From contig CANLIC010000007.1 in NCBI GenBank assembly GCA_947491025.1, positions 1 through 64,000 on the forward strand: a stretch of 64,000 bases of DNA, in the 5' to 3' direction. This DNA comes from Myxococcales bacterium. GTDB lineage: Bacteria; Myxococcota_A; UBA9042. The notes under the pieces are model-generated. The model was not told the DNA's origin and ran no database searches. It saw only the letters and a program-made list of their open reading frames with translations. How positions within the stretch are numbered: the stretch's first letter is position 1; every line of letters begins with the position of its first letter. The position numbers were made by a program, and so were the translations under genes. Positions 1 to 7,786 of the stretch are shown here, piece after piece.

Positions 1-366
1 GCGCTGGAACTTCGGCACGTCGCTGCCGGCAACGGCATGCCAGACGCCATCGGCGAACAAGGTGTGCACGTGCGGATTGAGGCGAAGCCCGTCACCAAAG
101 CGCTGAATTCCACTGACCGCCGCGCAGAGCCCGTTTTCGACATTGTGCTGCTCCCGCGCCCGCTTCCGGTAGAAGTTCGTCACGGTCTTGGTCCACACCG
201 CCACGACCTCGCTGAACAACCGATGATCGTAGGCGACCCGATACCGCAGCCAAAACGGCAGGGACAACACCCACTGCCGCACCGGCACCGCCAGGATCAC
301 CTCATCGACCAAATGCGCAGCCTGCTCAGCCATGCGCCGACCGTCGCAACTCGGGCAAAGCCCGCG
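1..366 (-). mobile_element. IS91-family transposase remnant (N-terminal part)
   Basis: The minus strand encodes a stretch of IS91/IS801-type rolling-circle transposase that runs off the left window edge. Visible landmarks, in order, are a zinc-ribbon half (CPSC then GRRMAEQAAHLVDEV), the motif VPVRQWVLSLPFWLRY, and the HUH nuclease signature NPHVHTLFADGVW. The frame is open from about 366 to base 1; an ATG lies at 333 but the zinc-ribbon sequence lies upstream of it, so the true N-terminus is missing. The first half of the zinc ribbon appears lost where the element abuts the toxin gene on the other strand. It is probably inactive. A related fragment lies at 8929-9151. Confidence 0.8.
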
Positions 367-874
367 GGCAGTTGCGCTGAGCGCCGGGGCCGTTGCGGAT
401 GGCGCAGTGTCCATCGGCGTCGGCGTTCATTTGATGACAAGCAGCGGTGGAGAGCCTCAAGGTGGAAGTGGTGGCGGATCGACTGGATCTCGGGCAGGAT
501 CTTCGACGCCTGATGGAACCAAAGGGGCTCCGTCGGGAATGTCGGAGGCTTCAAAGAAGCCAATCCACCACCTCGCCACGAACAAGAACTTTATCTCCAC
601 CGCCCGCGGTGGGCCGTGGTCGCCGAGGTTCGAGGCGATGTTCAAGAAGGCGGGAATGAGCCTGGACAACGACGCCAACAAGATCGCCGTCCCCGGTCAC
701 CGCGGGCCGCACCCACAGGCGTATCACGAAGCGGTGTTCCGCCGACTCTCGGGGGCAACAGAAGGGCTTTCTGGAAACGCCCACGGCGCAGCGTTCCGCG
801 CCGAACTGGGTGCAATCAGGAACGAGGCCGCCACTGCGGGCAGCGCATTGAACAAGCTACTGACGGGGCACTAG
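332..874 (+). CDS. AHH-family nuclease toxin, 5'-truncated
   Basis: This is the C-terminal toxin domain of a polymorphic toxin of the AHH (HNH/Endo VII superfamily) type, predicted to cut nucleic acid. Evidence is the histidine pair at residues 79-80 in IHHLATNKN, then the conserved block GHRGPHPQAYH at 122-132. A Gly/Ser-rich linker (about 38-60) precedes it, after a short hydrophobic stretch (about 16-33). No trafficking domain or signal peptide is present, and the first codons overlap transposase sequence on the minus strand. The natural N-terminus was therefore probably removed by the IS91-type element, and 332 is only the first available ATG. The stop codon touches the start of the immunity gene (TAGATG). 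Confidence 0.72.
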   Translation: MRRPSQLGQSPRAVALSAGAVADGAVSIGVGVHLMTSSGGEPQGGSGGGSTGSRAGSSTPDGTKGAPSGMSEASKKPIHHLATNKNFISTARGGPWSPRFEAMFKKAGMSLDNDANKIAVPGHRGPHPQAYHEAVFRRLSGATEGLSGNAHGAAFRAELGAIRNEAATAGSALNKLLTGH

Positions 875-1426
875 ATGCGGTATTTCGACCTGAGCGACGA
901 TGTCACGATCCCCAGGCGTTGGCACATTGGCGACGTGACCACCCCGCAAGGCGATGAACCACGACTTCGGGCTGGTCTTCGATGGGAAGGCCGAGATGTT
1001 CTCCGGGCGACCATCACAAGACCCGGGGTCGAACTCGACTTTTGTCTGACGAGCTTCGCCGTGCCAATCGCCCGGTCGTTGCTCGCCACGGCAATCGAGG
1101 GTGTCGCCGACGGTGATGTCCAACGACTCCCCCTCTCCGCCGGCGATCACGACGGCTTCGAGGTCGTCAACGCCCTCCGAGTCATCAAGTGCCTGGACGA
1201 GGGCCGCTCCGAGTTCATGAAGTGGACTGTGAACGACCATCGAGCCGACTTCGCCGGGCAGTATAGGATGGTCACGAACTTGAAGGTGAAGTCCGACGCC
1301 ATTCCCGATGGCGCCCACGTATTCCGCATGGAGGGTTGGCTGGTGGCGCTCATCGTCTCAGAGACGGTGAAGTTGGCGATGGAAAATGCCGGGTGCTTCG
1401 GGGCCAAGTTCGTTGAGGTGACGTAG
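875..1426 (+). CDS. Imm11-type (DUF1629) immunity protein
   Basis: This 183-residue cytoplasmic protein resembles the Imm11/DUF1629 immunity family frequent in myxobacterial polymorphic toxin loci. The family look is carried by the opening MRYFDLSDD, the central GVELDF segment, and the late EGWLVALIVSETVK segment. It starts immediately after the toxin stop with no intervening base, the usual toxin-immunity arrangement, so it should bind and neutralise the AHH nuclease upstream. It appears complete although the toxin is truncated. Family assignment is by recalled motif pattern, not by search. Confidence 0.72.
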   Translation: MRYFDLSDDVTIPRRWHIGDVTTPQGDEPRLRAGLRWEGRDVLRATITRPGVELDFCLTSFAVPIARSLLATAIEGVADGDVQRLPLSAGDHDGFEVVNALRVIKCLDEGRSEFMKWTVNDHRADFAGQYRMVTNLKVKSDAIPDGAHVFRMEGWLVALIVSETVKLAMENAGCFGAKFVEVT

Positions 1427-1484
1427 GCTGATGCTCGCTACGCACGTCGGCCGTCAGCTCGGCTGCCGGTGCCCCGCAGGATAG

Positions 1485-2263
1485 ATGCCGGGCGTTTCGA
1501 CAAAAACGCGATCACTCACCGCAAGAGCACAAGCCCCACCGCCGGCGCCGCCAGTGGCGTGCCCATCTCCTACGAGTTCTCCACCAACCACCGCTCCGAA
1601 CGCGAACGACCCGACCCAAACGAGGCGTCACCCCGCGCCGCCAGCGACGCAGCGAACCGCTACACTGCCAACGTCCGCCAAAACATCGCCGGAAGGTGCC
1701 GAAGGCCCCTGTTGCGGTGGTCCATTGCTCCAGCTCGACCACGAGGCGGCCGCGCCGCGTTGCAGCCCAGAAGCAGCGCCGACGGCTTCGGTGGCGCAGG
1801 TGTTGTGGAGCCAGAGCCCGCCTCCCTTTGCACTCCGGGCTTGGGCTGGACAATCGGCCGCGGCGGCGCACGCGGCGCAAGCGCTGAGATCGCTGATCCA
1901 CGGCCAGCACAGCGCCTTGCTTGCGCCCGAAGCCGAGCGCTCGGCGCGCTACGCACGGGCTTTCACGCGCTGGCCCGCGAGGTCCGCGCCAACGGCAGCG
2001 AGCTGCGCCTCATCCTCGTGCCCCATCGACCCGAACTCGGCCGCGCAGAGCAGGGCACCACGACCACGCGGGCGTGGCTGCGGGATCTGGCGACCGCAGC
2101 CAAGGTGCCCGTGGCCAGTGGACATGACGAATTCGCCGCAGTCGTCGATCGAGGCCAGCTCGACGCGAGTTTCGGCGATGCGCACCCGCTCGACATCCAC
2201 TTGAGCGCGGCGGGCCACGCGCGGTTCGCCCGGTGGCTCGCCAAGACCCTGGCCCAACCCTAG
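1485..2263 (+). pseudogene. SGNH/GDSL-type hydrolase, frameshifted remnant
   Basis: Two reading frames together give a plausible SGNH-hydrolase C-terminus. One frame runs through EAERSARYARAF near 1930-1965. The continuation (ALAREVRANGSELRLILVPH) is in another frame up to the stop at 2263. The terminal block contains DIHLSAAGH, the Asp-x-x-His signature that supplies two catalytic residues in SGNH enzymes. No catalytic-serine block is recognisable upstream, where the sequence is Pro/Ala/Thr-rich. A single frameshift at about 1960-1975 explains the switch. The gene is broken unless this is a sequencing error. Confidence 0.5.
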
Positions 2264-2665
2264 TCGGGCCGACCCCACGGCCATACCACGACGGCGTTCT
2301 GCGGCGTCTGCCGGGTGGCCCAACGTGGGCCCGCGACCGGAAAGGCGCGAAAAAGCGGTGACCGATTGCGCTGCACCGCCCTTGAACGCGGTGGGCGCGG
2401 CGGCGCCATGACCTGGGGCCATCTTGCGCCATGCGCCGCGCGGTCTCGGCGTCATTGACGGCGGTCGGGGCCGCTGTTAAGCTCGCTTCGGCCCCGCAGT
2501 CAAGCGAACGGCTAGGACGAGTGATTCCCTTCGCTTCCAACCCGCCGCGCGCGGACGTTCTGTTCCGGGACGCATCCACCTGTCAGCCGGGAACGCCGAA
2601 TCGCAACCACCACGCTGGGCTGGCAAGTCGCTCGCTCACCTGTCGCTTTCAAGGAGGGACATCCC
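2264..2665. other. Intergenic region upstream of the 2666 gene
   Basis: No convincing gene is seen in these 402 bases. They hold the promoter-like pair described at 2455-2483 and the ribosome binding site AAGGAGGG at 2651-2658, seven bases before the ATG at 2666. Confidence 0.5.
2455..2483 (+). promoter_or_regulatory. Sigma-70-like promoter candidate
   Basis: TTGACG (2455-2460) is followed after exactly 17 bases by TAAGCT (2478-2483), which keeps the T, A and final T of the -10 consensus. It would leave a leader of roughly 175 bases before the gene at 2666. This is a pattern match only. Confidence 0.35.
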
Positions 2666-3619
2666 ATGAAGCTCTTCTCCCCGGTCCCTTTCATCTTTCT
2701 CGCCGCCATCACAATCAGCTCCCTGGCCTTCGCTCAGGCGGCGCCCGCTGTCGGCCCCGTTGAGGAGTGCTCGACGCTCTACTACGAGCAGGTGCCGACC
2801 GCCTTCGCGCGGATGATGAAGCGCGATGGCAAGTGGTTCGGCCTCGCCGAGATCCAGTCCAACAAGGAGAAGGACAACTGGAATCGGCCCTGCGCCATCA
2901 AGATCATCCTCTCCACCGACAAAGGCGTCGAGCTCGAGAACATCGCCGCCAACTGCAACGGCTCCAAGGGCGAGGAGTTCTGCCGCATCGCGACGCAGTC
3001 CGGCACGACGACGCTGGCCCCCGGCAAGTACAAGATGGCGCTGCAGAGCCCCTCGAACAAGCTCCTGCTCGAGCAGCCCTTCGAGGTCATCCCGTGGGAC
3101 AAGGGCTACCTGGCCGTGCGCGGCGACTGGGACCAGCTAGCCGCGCTCATCGAGAAGGAAGACGGCACCATCGGCCTGCGCCTGTACCTGACCAACCCCA
3201 CCAAGGTGGACGGCGAGAAGCTCGAGGAGCCGCTGAAGAAGGTCGATTGGACGCTGCAAATCGCGCTGAAGCAGAAGGGCAAGCAGTTCGCCAGCGGCAC
3301 CTTGCGCGAGAATTTCCGCTTCCAGGGGACGCAGGCCAAGGACGTCGCGCTCTCGTTCGAGCCCGCGCCGGGGATCCTGAAGCCCTTGAAGGCCGATGGG
3401 TTCAAGGACAAGGACGGCGACGTCGAGGTCACCGTCAGCCTCGGCAAGACCGAGCTCAAGCGCTACAAGTTCAAGGTCAACGCCGGCGCCATCGTGCCGC
3501 ACGCCCGCCAGGACGCCGGCTACGAGAAAAAGGCGCAGGCGATCGGCACCCTGTGGCCGAAGACCGACACGCGCGGCAAGCCGGTCGACCGCTTCTACTG
3601 GATCGAAGGCAAGAAGTAG
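2666..3619 (+). CDS. Secreted protein of unknown function
   Basis: A 317-residue exported protein. It has a clear Sec signal peptide (residues 1-24, hydrophobic run FIFLAAITISSLAFA, cleavage after AFA or AQA) and no lipobox. The mature part is rich in Lys, Glu and Asp, with a few Cys (ECSTL, RPCAIK, NCNG, FCRI) that could form disulphides, and no transmembrane segment. The start is fixed by a strong AAGGAGGG site seven bases upstream. I do not recognise the family. The alternating charged/hydrophobic pattern (WTLQIALKQKG, YKFKVNAG) suggests beta-sandwich folding. It stands alone, with no operon partner. Confidence 0.8.
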   Translation: MKLFSPVPFIFLAAITISSLAFAQAAPAVGPVEECSTLYYEQVPTAFARMMKRDGKWFGLAEIQSNKEKDNWNRPCAIKIILSTDKGVELENIAANCNGSKGEEFCRIATQSGTTTLAPGKYKMALQSPSNKLLLEQPFEVIPWDKGYLAVRGDWDQLAALIEKEDGTIGLRLYLTNPTKVDGEKLEEPLKKVDWTLQIALKQKGKQFASGTLRENFRFQGTQAKDVALSFEPAPGILKPLKADGFKDKDGDVEVTVSLGKTELKRYKFKVNAGAIVPHARQDAGYEKKAQAIGTLWPKTDTRGKPVDRFYWIEGKK

Positions 3620-3856
3620 CGTGCGCCCGGGCTGTGCCGCCCGCCGGGGGGCAAGTCGCGATTGGGGCGGCGGCTCGCGCCCGTGCGGTCGGGCGCGCTG
3701 CATGTTCCCGATTCGTCGACATCAGCTCTGTCTTGATGAGCGCGCGAAGGTTTCCACCACGCGGCCTGCGCACGAGACTGCACGGCGTTGCCTACCGCCT
3801 TGCCGCGGTGCCGGTGCCGGCTCAGGGCGGTCGCAAAGTCGACGTCAGCGCCGACA

Positions 3857-3970
3857 ACCCTCACCCCCGCCGCTTCGCTGCACCCCCTCTCCCGCTGAAG
3901 CGGGAGAGGGGGGCACTGAATTCATTGTCATGTCGCCCCTCTCCCGCCCGACGGGAGAGGGGGTGAGGGT
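3857..3970. repeat. Composite palindrome, REP/BIME-like
   Basis: Two GC-rich hairpins lie side by side: CCCTCTCCCG (3885-3894) pairs with 3901-3910, and CCCCTCTCCCG (3936-3946) pairs with 3952-3962. Both are enclosed by perfect 12-base outer arms, ACCCTCACCCCC at 3857-3868 and its reverse complement at 3959-3970. The element sits between two plus-strand genes. Similar CCCTCTCCCG...CGGGAGAGGG units are widespread intergenic repeats in proteobacterial genomes. It could also act as a transcription terminator for the 2666 gene. Confidence 0.75.
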
Positions 3971-4054
3971 GTCTTTCGCTCCTGACTTTGCGACAGCCCT
4001 GGGGGCCGGCTTCCTGGCGCTCGACAGGTCGCGACCTGCGCCGTAGCGTTGGCC

Positions 4055-5482
4055 ATGGCCAAGACCCGCCCCTACCGCTACTACGACGCCTGCACCTCGC
4101 TCTGCCCGACCTGCCTGCGCAAGGTGGAAGGCAAGATCCTGTTCCAGGACGGCGCGGTGTGGATGCACAAGCGCTGCCCGGCGCACGGCAGCGTCAAGGT
4201 GCTGCTCGCCGACGACGAGGCCTACTACCGCCTCGCCCGCGAGGTCTACATCAAGCCACCTGAGATGCCGGCGCGCTACAACACCAAGGTCGACCTCGGC
4301 TGTCCCTACGACTGCGGCGTCTGCGGCGACCATGAGCAGCACGGCTGCTTGTGCATCGTGGAGGTCACGGACGTCTGCAACCTCTCGTGCCCCATCTGCT
4401 ACGCCGACAGCAGCCCGCAGCGCCAGACCAGCCGCGACCTCGCGACCATCGAGCGGATGCTCGACGCCGTCGTCGCCAACGAGCTCGAGCCCGACGTGGT
4501 GCAGATCTCCGGCGGCGAGCCGACGCTGCATCCGGACTTCTTCGCCATCCTCGACGCCGCGCGGGCCCGCCCCATCAAGCACCTGATGGTCAACACCAAC
4601 GGCGTGCGCCTGTCCCGGGACCGGGCGTTCGCCGAGCGGCTGGCCAGCTACCGGCCCGGCTTCGAGCTCTACCTGCAGTTCGACAGCTTCGAGCGCGACG
4701 CCCTGATGACGCTGCGCGGCGCCGACCTGCGCCGGGTGCGCGAGCAGGCGGTCGCCGTCTGCAACGAGCTCGACATCAGCGTCACCTTGGTCTGCACCGT
4801 CGCCAAGGGCGTCAATGACCACGAGATCGGCGCCATCGTCGACTGGGCGGCGACGCAGCCGGCCGTCCGCGGCGTGACGCTGCAGCCCGTGCAGCTCGCC
4901 GGCCGCGCCGAAGGCTACGACGTCGCGACCCAGCGCTTGACGCTCACCGAGGTCCGCCGCCGCCTGCTCGAGCAGAGCCGCGCCTTCGCCCCCGACGACG
5001 TGATGCCCGTGCCCTGCCACCCAGACGCCATCGCCATGGCCTACGCGCTCAAGACCGAGAACGGCCTGCTGCCGCTGACCGCGATGCTGCCGCGCGAGGT
5101 CCTGATCGACGGCGCGCGCAACACCATCAGCTACGAGCGCGAGCCCGCCGTGCGCGACGCGCTCTTCGGCATGTTGAGCACCGCCCACGGCCCGGAATCC
5201 AGCGCCGAGAGCCTGCGCCAGCTGCTCTGCTGCCTGCCGCAGGTGGAGGCACCGGACGCCTTCGGCTACCGCGACCTGTTCCGCGTCATCATCATGGCCT
5301 TCGCTGACGCCTGGGACATGGACCTGCGCAGCGTCAAGAAGTCCTGCGTCCTCATCGCCCAGCCCGATGGTCGCCTGATCCCGTTCGAGACCTTCAATCT
5401 GCTCTACCGCGACAACCTCGAGAAGGACGTGCTCGCGCCGCTGCAGGCAGAGGTCCGCCAGCGCTGGCAAGACGTGCGCTGA
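4055..5482 (+). CDS. Radical SAM protein, Tes/MJ0619-like (COG1964)
   Basis: A 475-residue radical SAM enzyme of the MJ0619/Tes type. The N-terminus has a zinc-ribbon-like Cys cluster (TSLCPTC at 14-20, KRCPAHG near 40-46) and a second cluster GCPYDCGVC...HGCLC. The SAM-cluster motif CNLSCPIC follows (C108, C112, C115), then the SAM-binding ISGGEP block near 151-156. This N-terminal double Cys cluster is characteristic of the family that includes archaeal tetraether synthase and bacterial membrane-spanning-lipid synthases. A lipid C-C coupling role is therefore possible but unproven. The ATG at 4055 is preferred; a TTG six bases upstream is in frame. The gene converges on the Lgt-like gene, with stops nine bases apart. 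Confidence 0.82.
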   Translation: MAKTRPYRYYDACTSLCPTCLRKVEGKILFQDGAVWMHKRCPAHGSVKVLLADDEAYYRLAREVYIKPPEMPARYNTKVDLGCPYDCGVCGDHEQHGCLCIVEVTDVCNLSCPICYADSSPQRQTSRDLATIERMLDAVVANELEPDVVQISGGEPTLHPDFFAILDAARARPIKHLMVNTNGVRLSRDRAFAERLASYRPGFELYLQFDSFERDALMTLRGADLRRVREQAVAVCNELDISVTLVCTVAKGVNDHEIGAIVDWAATQPAVRGVTLQPVQLAGRAEGYDVATQRLTLTEVRRRLLEQSRAFAPDDVMPVPCHPDAIAMAYALKTENGLLPLTAMLPREVLIDGARNTISYEREPAVRDALFGMLSTAHGPESSAESLRQLLCCLPQVEAPDAFGYRDLFRVIIMAFADAWDMDLRSVKKSCVLIAQPDGRLIPFETFNLLYRDNLEKDVLAPLQAEVRQRWQDVR

Positions 5483-5491
5483 GGCGGCGGC

Positions 5492-6256
5492 TCAGCTCGC
5501 CGCGTCGACGCCCCCATCGGCCGCCGCGCGCCGGAGCAGCGAGCGCAGCAGCAGCGCGCCGAAACCGAGCGCCGTCAGCAGACACACCCACTGCACGGCA
5601 TCGAGCGGGCCCCAGCGCAGCACCGGATCGCCGCGCCAGAACTGCGTGCCGAAGCGGATGAGCGCGATGCCGACCAACGTCACGCGGAAGGCGTCGCCCC
5701 GCGGCCGCGGCGCATCGCGCCGTCGCCACTGCCACGCCGCAAGCAAGGCCAACCCGAGCGCGTCGACGAGCTGCACCGGCACGCGCGCGACGCCGCCGAG
5801 GGGCATCGCCCACGCCGCCTGGCTCGGCACGCCGTAGCAGCAGCCCTCCAGCCAGCAGCCGATGCGGCCGAACGAGAGGCTCAGCGGCAGCGCCACGGCG
5901 AAGGCGTCGCCGGTCGAGGCGCGCAGGCCGACGACGCGCTTGGTCAGCTCGACGCCCAGGTACCCACCGGCGATGCCGCCGACCACGGTCTTGCCGGCGA
6001 AGTCGAGGGCGAAGATCCGGGCCCAGAGCTCGCTCAGCGAGGCGGCGGGCTCGAAGAGGACCATGCCGACCTTGGCGCCGACCACCGCACCGACGAGCGC
6101 CCCGAGGCCGATCCAGCGATGCCGGGCGTCCGCTGCGTAGCCGAGGCGCCGGACCTCGGCGCGGCGCACGGCCAGCCCGACGATGGCCCCGACGACCACC
6201 GCGAGCGCGTAGCTGCGCAGGGTGAAGGGAAGGACGTGGAGCAGCTCCGGGTGCAT
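5492..6256 (-). CDS. Lgt-like (prolipoprotein diacylglyceryl transferase family) membrane protein
   Basis: A polytopic membrane protein of about 254 residues with roughly seven hydrophobic segments. Family signatures are LPFTLRSYAL at the N-terminus, the glycine motif KTVVGGIAGGYLGVEL, and FGRIGCWLEGCCYG. The last corresponds to the Lgt GR-x-GN signature but has Cys-Trp where true Lgt has Asn-Phe, so it belongs to the divergent Lgt-like subfamily and may not transfer diacylglycerol to lipoproteins. The ATG at 6256 is chosen because the motif MHPELLHVLPF matches the family start; the longer frame upstream lacks hydrophobic character. Confidence 0.78.
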   Translation of the reverse strand: MHPELLHVLPFTLRSYALAVVVGAIVGLAVRRAEVRRLGYAADARHRWIGLGALVGAVVGAKVGMVLFEPAASLSELWARIFALDFAGKTVVGGIAGGYLGVELTKRVVGLRASTGDAFAVALPLSLSFGRIGCWLEGCCYGVPSQAAWAMPLGGVARVPVQLVDALGLALLAAWQWRRRDAPRPRGDAFRVTLVGIALIRFGTQFWRGDPVLRWGPLDAVQWVCLLTALGFGALLLRSLLRRAAADGGVDAAS

Positions 6257-6300
6257 GGCGGCAGGTGTAGCACCGCCACGGCTCTCAGAACAATTCAGCG

Positions 6301-6329
6301 TTGCCGCACAGCCGCAGAGGGGCCATACT
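6301..6329 (+). promoter_or_regulatory. Promoter candidate, possibly for a leaderless transcript
   Basis: TTGCCG (6301-6306), a 17-base spacer and CATACT (6324-6329) each match consensus at four of six positions. The transcript would begin at or next to the ATG at 6336, which has no visible ribosome binding site. The pair sits in an 80-base divergent gap with the Lgt-like gene. Confidence 0.35.
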
Positions 6330-6335
6330 GCGGCC

Positions 6336-6968
6336 ATGCGTAAGCTCGTCCGCACGCCCACCGACGCCCTCCTCGCCCTCTGCGCGATGGTCTGCGTCGC
6401 CTACTTCGCGCTGTGGGCCTGCGCGCCTGCGGCGACGGTGCGCCCGGACCTGCCGATGGCCAACGGCAAGAGCGTCGGCGTCGGCGTCGGCGGCACAGCC
6501 GGGCTGCTGCCGCGCACCAACTGCACCAAGTTGGCCAGCGCCGCGTCGGCGGATGGCTGCGCTGCGGGGCACCTCTGGGTCCACATCGACACCGGCAGCT
6601 GGTTCGAGTTCGGAGTCGTGGGCTTCGCAGGGGACATCAACCTGGTTGGCGTCGGCCCCTACGCCCGCCTCCGCCTGGTCACCGAAGCCAACTTCCGCAT
6701 GTCGCTCGATGCCTCCGCCGGCTTCCTGTGGTTTGCCGCCGGCTTGCCCATCGCGCTGCGCGTCTCGAACGGGCTCTGGGTCTACACCGAGCCGTCGGTC
6801 GGCATGCGCATGTTCAACGCCGGGCGGCTGCCGCTCGGGGTCGCCATGGACCTCGGCATGGTCCGCGTGCACGCAGAGCTCGGATTGGGCACAGGCACCG
6901 GCGACGTCCGCTTCGACCTCGAGCGCATGATCGGGTACGGCAGCGCGGGCGTCGAGTTCGTCTTCTAG
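6336..6968 (+). CDS. Lipoprotein with predicted beta-rich outer-membrane-like domain
   Basis: A 210-residue exported protein. After the N-terminal MRKLVRTPT comes a hydrophobic stretch (LLALCAMVCVAYFALWAC) ending in a lipobox-like LWAC, so a lipid-anchored mature protein is likely. The rest alternates polar and apolar residues with many Gly and aromatic ends (GVGPYARLRLV, GLWVYTEPSVGMRMF, terminal GSAGVEFVF), the pattern of an outer-membrane beta-barrel. The closing FVF resembles a barrel C-terminal signature. Lipidation and a barrel fold are unusual together, so one of the two readings may be wrong. Start chosen at the ATG that opens the signal peptide. Family not recognised. Confidence 0.72.
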   Translation: MRKLVRTPTDALLALCAMVCVAYFALWACAPAATVRPDLPMANGKSVGVGVGGTAGLLPRTNCTKLASAASADGCAAGHLWVHIDTGSWFEFGVVGFAGDINLVGVGPYARLRLVTEANFRMSLDASAGFLWFAAGLPIALRVSNGLWVYTEPSVGMRMFNAGRLPLGVAMDLGMVRVHAELGLGTGTGDVRFDLERMIGYGSAGVEFVF

Positions 6969-7495
6969 GGCTCAGCCTACCTGCCGTGCCGAGTTTTGCC
7001 GCCGGTCCAGGCCCTCTCGCCTCCCCGCGCGCTTGTGGCGGCCACGACCTTGCCGACGCAGCCGAGGTGGAGACGCCTTGGCCTGGCCTCGTCGGCAGCG
7101 CGCGGCTGCGCAGGTCGGCAGCTTCGGCACCCTTATCGCATCGCGCTTCTGCTGGGATCCCGGTTCCAGGGCAACGCTCCCCTCCGTGCGCTACCATCCC
7201 CGCTGGCAGCGTGGCGACCAGGGCGACGCAGATACCAAATCCATGGAATCCGTCTCGGTCCTGGCTTGTCCGCGACGGCTGCGGCTGCGTTGCTCAGACT
7301 TAAAATAGCTTTGCTATTCCTGCGCCTTCGCGCCTTGCCTCGCTGGCCGCGGCCAGCGCCATGCCACGAGGCGATTCTGCTGGCTTTGGTATGAAGCTGC
7401 CGCGCCGAGGCGCTCTTTCGACGTGTGCGCACCTTGCGGCAACATGCTGCATCCACCGGGGTGCATCCGGTGCTCGGCAACGGTGGGAGGGAACG
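6969..7495. other. Intergenic region, 527 bases, no gene recognised
   Basis: Short frames here lack family resemblance. One short AT-rich island holds a perfect inverted repeat AATAGC-TTT-GCTATT (7304-7318) that could form a small hairpin. A strong GGAGGG site at about 7486-7491 belongs to the gene starting at 7496. Confidence 0.4.
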
Positions 7496-7786
7496 ATGAA
7501 ACACCGACCAAGGGGCCCCCTGCTGGCGCTGCTGCTCGCCGCCGCCACACAGGTTGGCGCCTGTGCCAGCGGCGAGGTTCAGAGCGGGGACTGCGCGACC
7601 TACGTGCTGTGCCTCGCGGCCCGCGATCAGGCGATGGGCACCAGCACCGACGTCGCGCGCTTTCAGGCCGACGGCGCGTGCTGGGGAAGCATTCCCGGCG
7701 CCGAAGCCTGCGACCACGCCTGCCGGCGGGGTCTGGACTGGCTGCGCTCGCATGAGAGCGGTCTGCCCAGCGCGTGCACGCCATGA
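7496..7786 (+). CDS. Small cysteine-rich lipoprotein, first gene of a three-gene operon
   Basis: A 96-residue protein with a signal peptide (KHRPRGPLLALLLAAATQVGAC) ending in a lipobox-like VGAC, so it is probably lipid-anchored. The mature domain has six further Cys in a C-x6-C ... C-x8-C-x3-C pattern (DCATYVLCL, GACW, EACDHACRRGL), suggesting three disulphides. A GGAGGG ribosome site lies about five bases before the ATG. Its TGA overlaps the ATG of the next gene (ATGA), so the two are translationally coupled. Similar small Cys-rich secreted domains occur in Myxococcota, but I cannot name a function. Confidence 0.7.
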   Translation: MKHRPRGPLLALLLAAATQVGACASGEVQSGDCATYVLCLAARDQAMGTSTDVARFQADGACWGSIPGAEACDHACRRGLDWLRSHESGLPSACTP

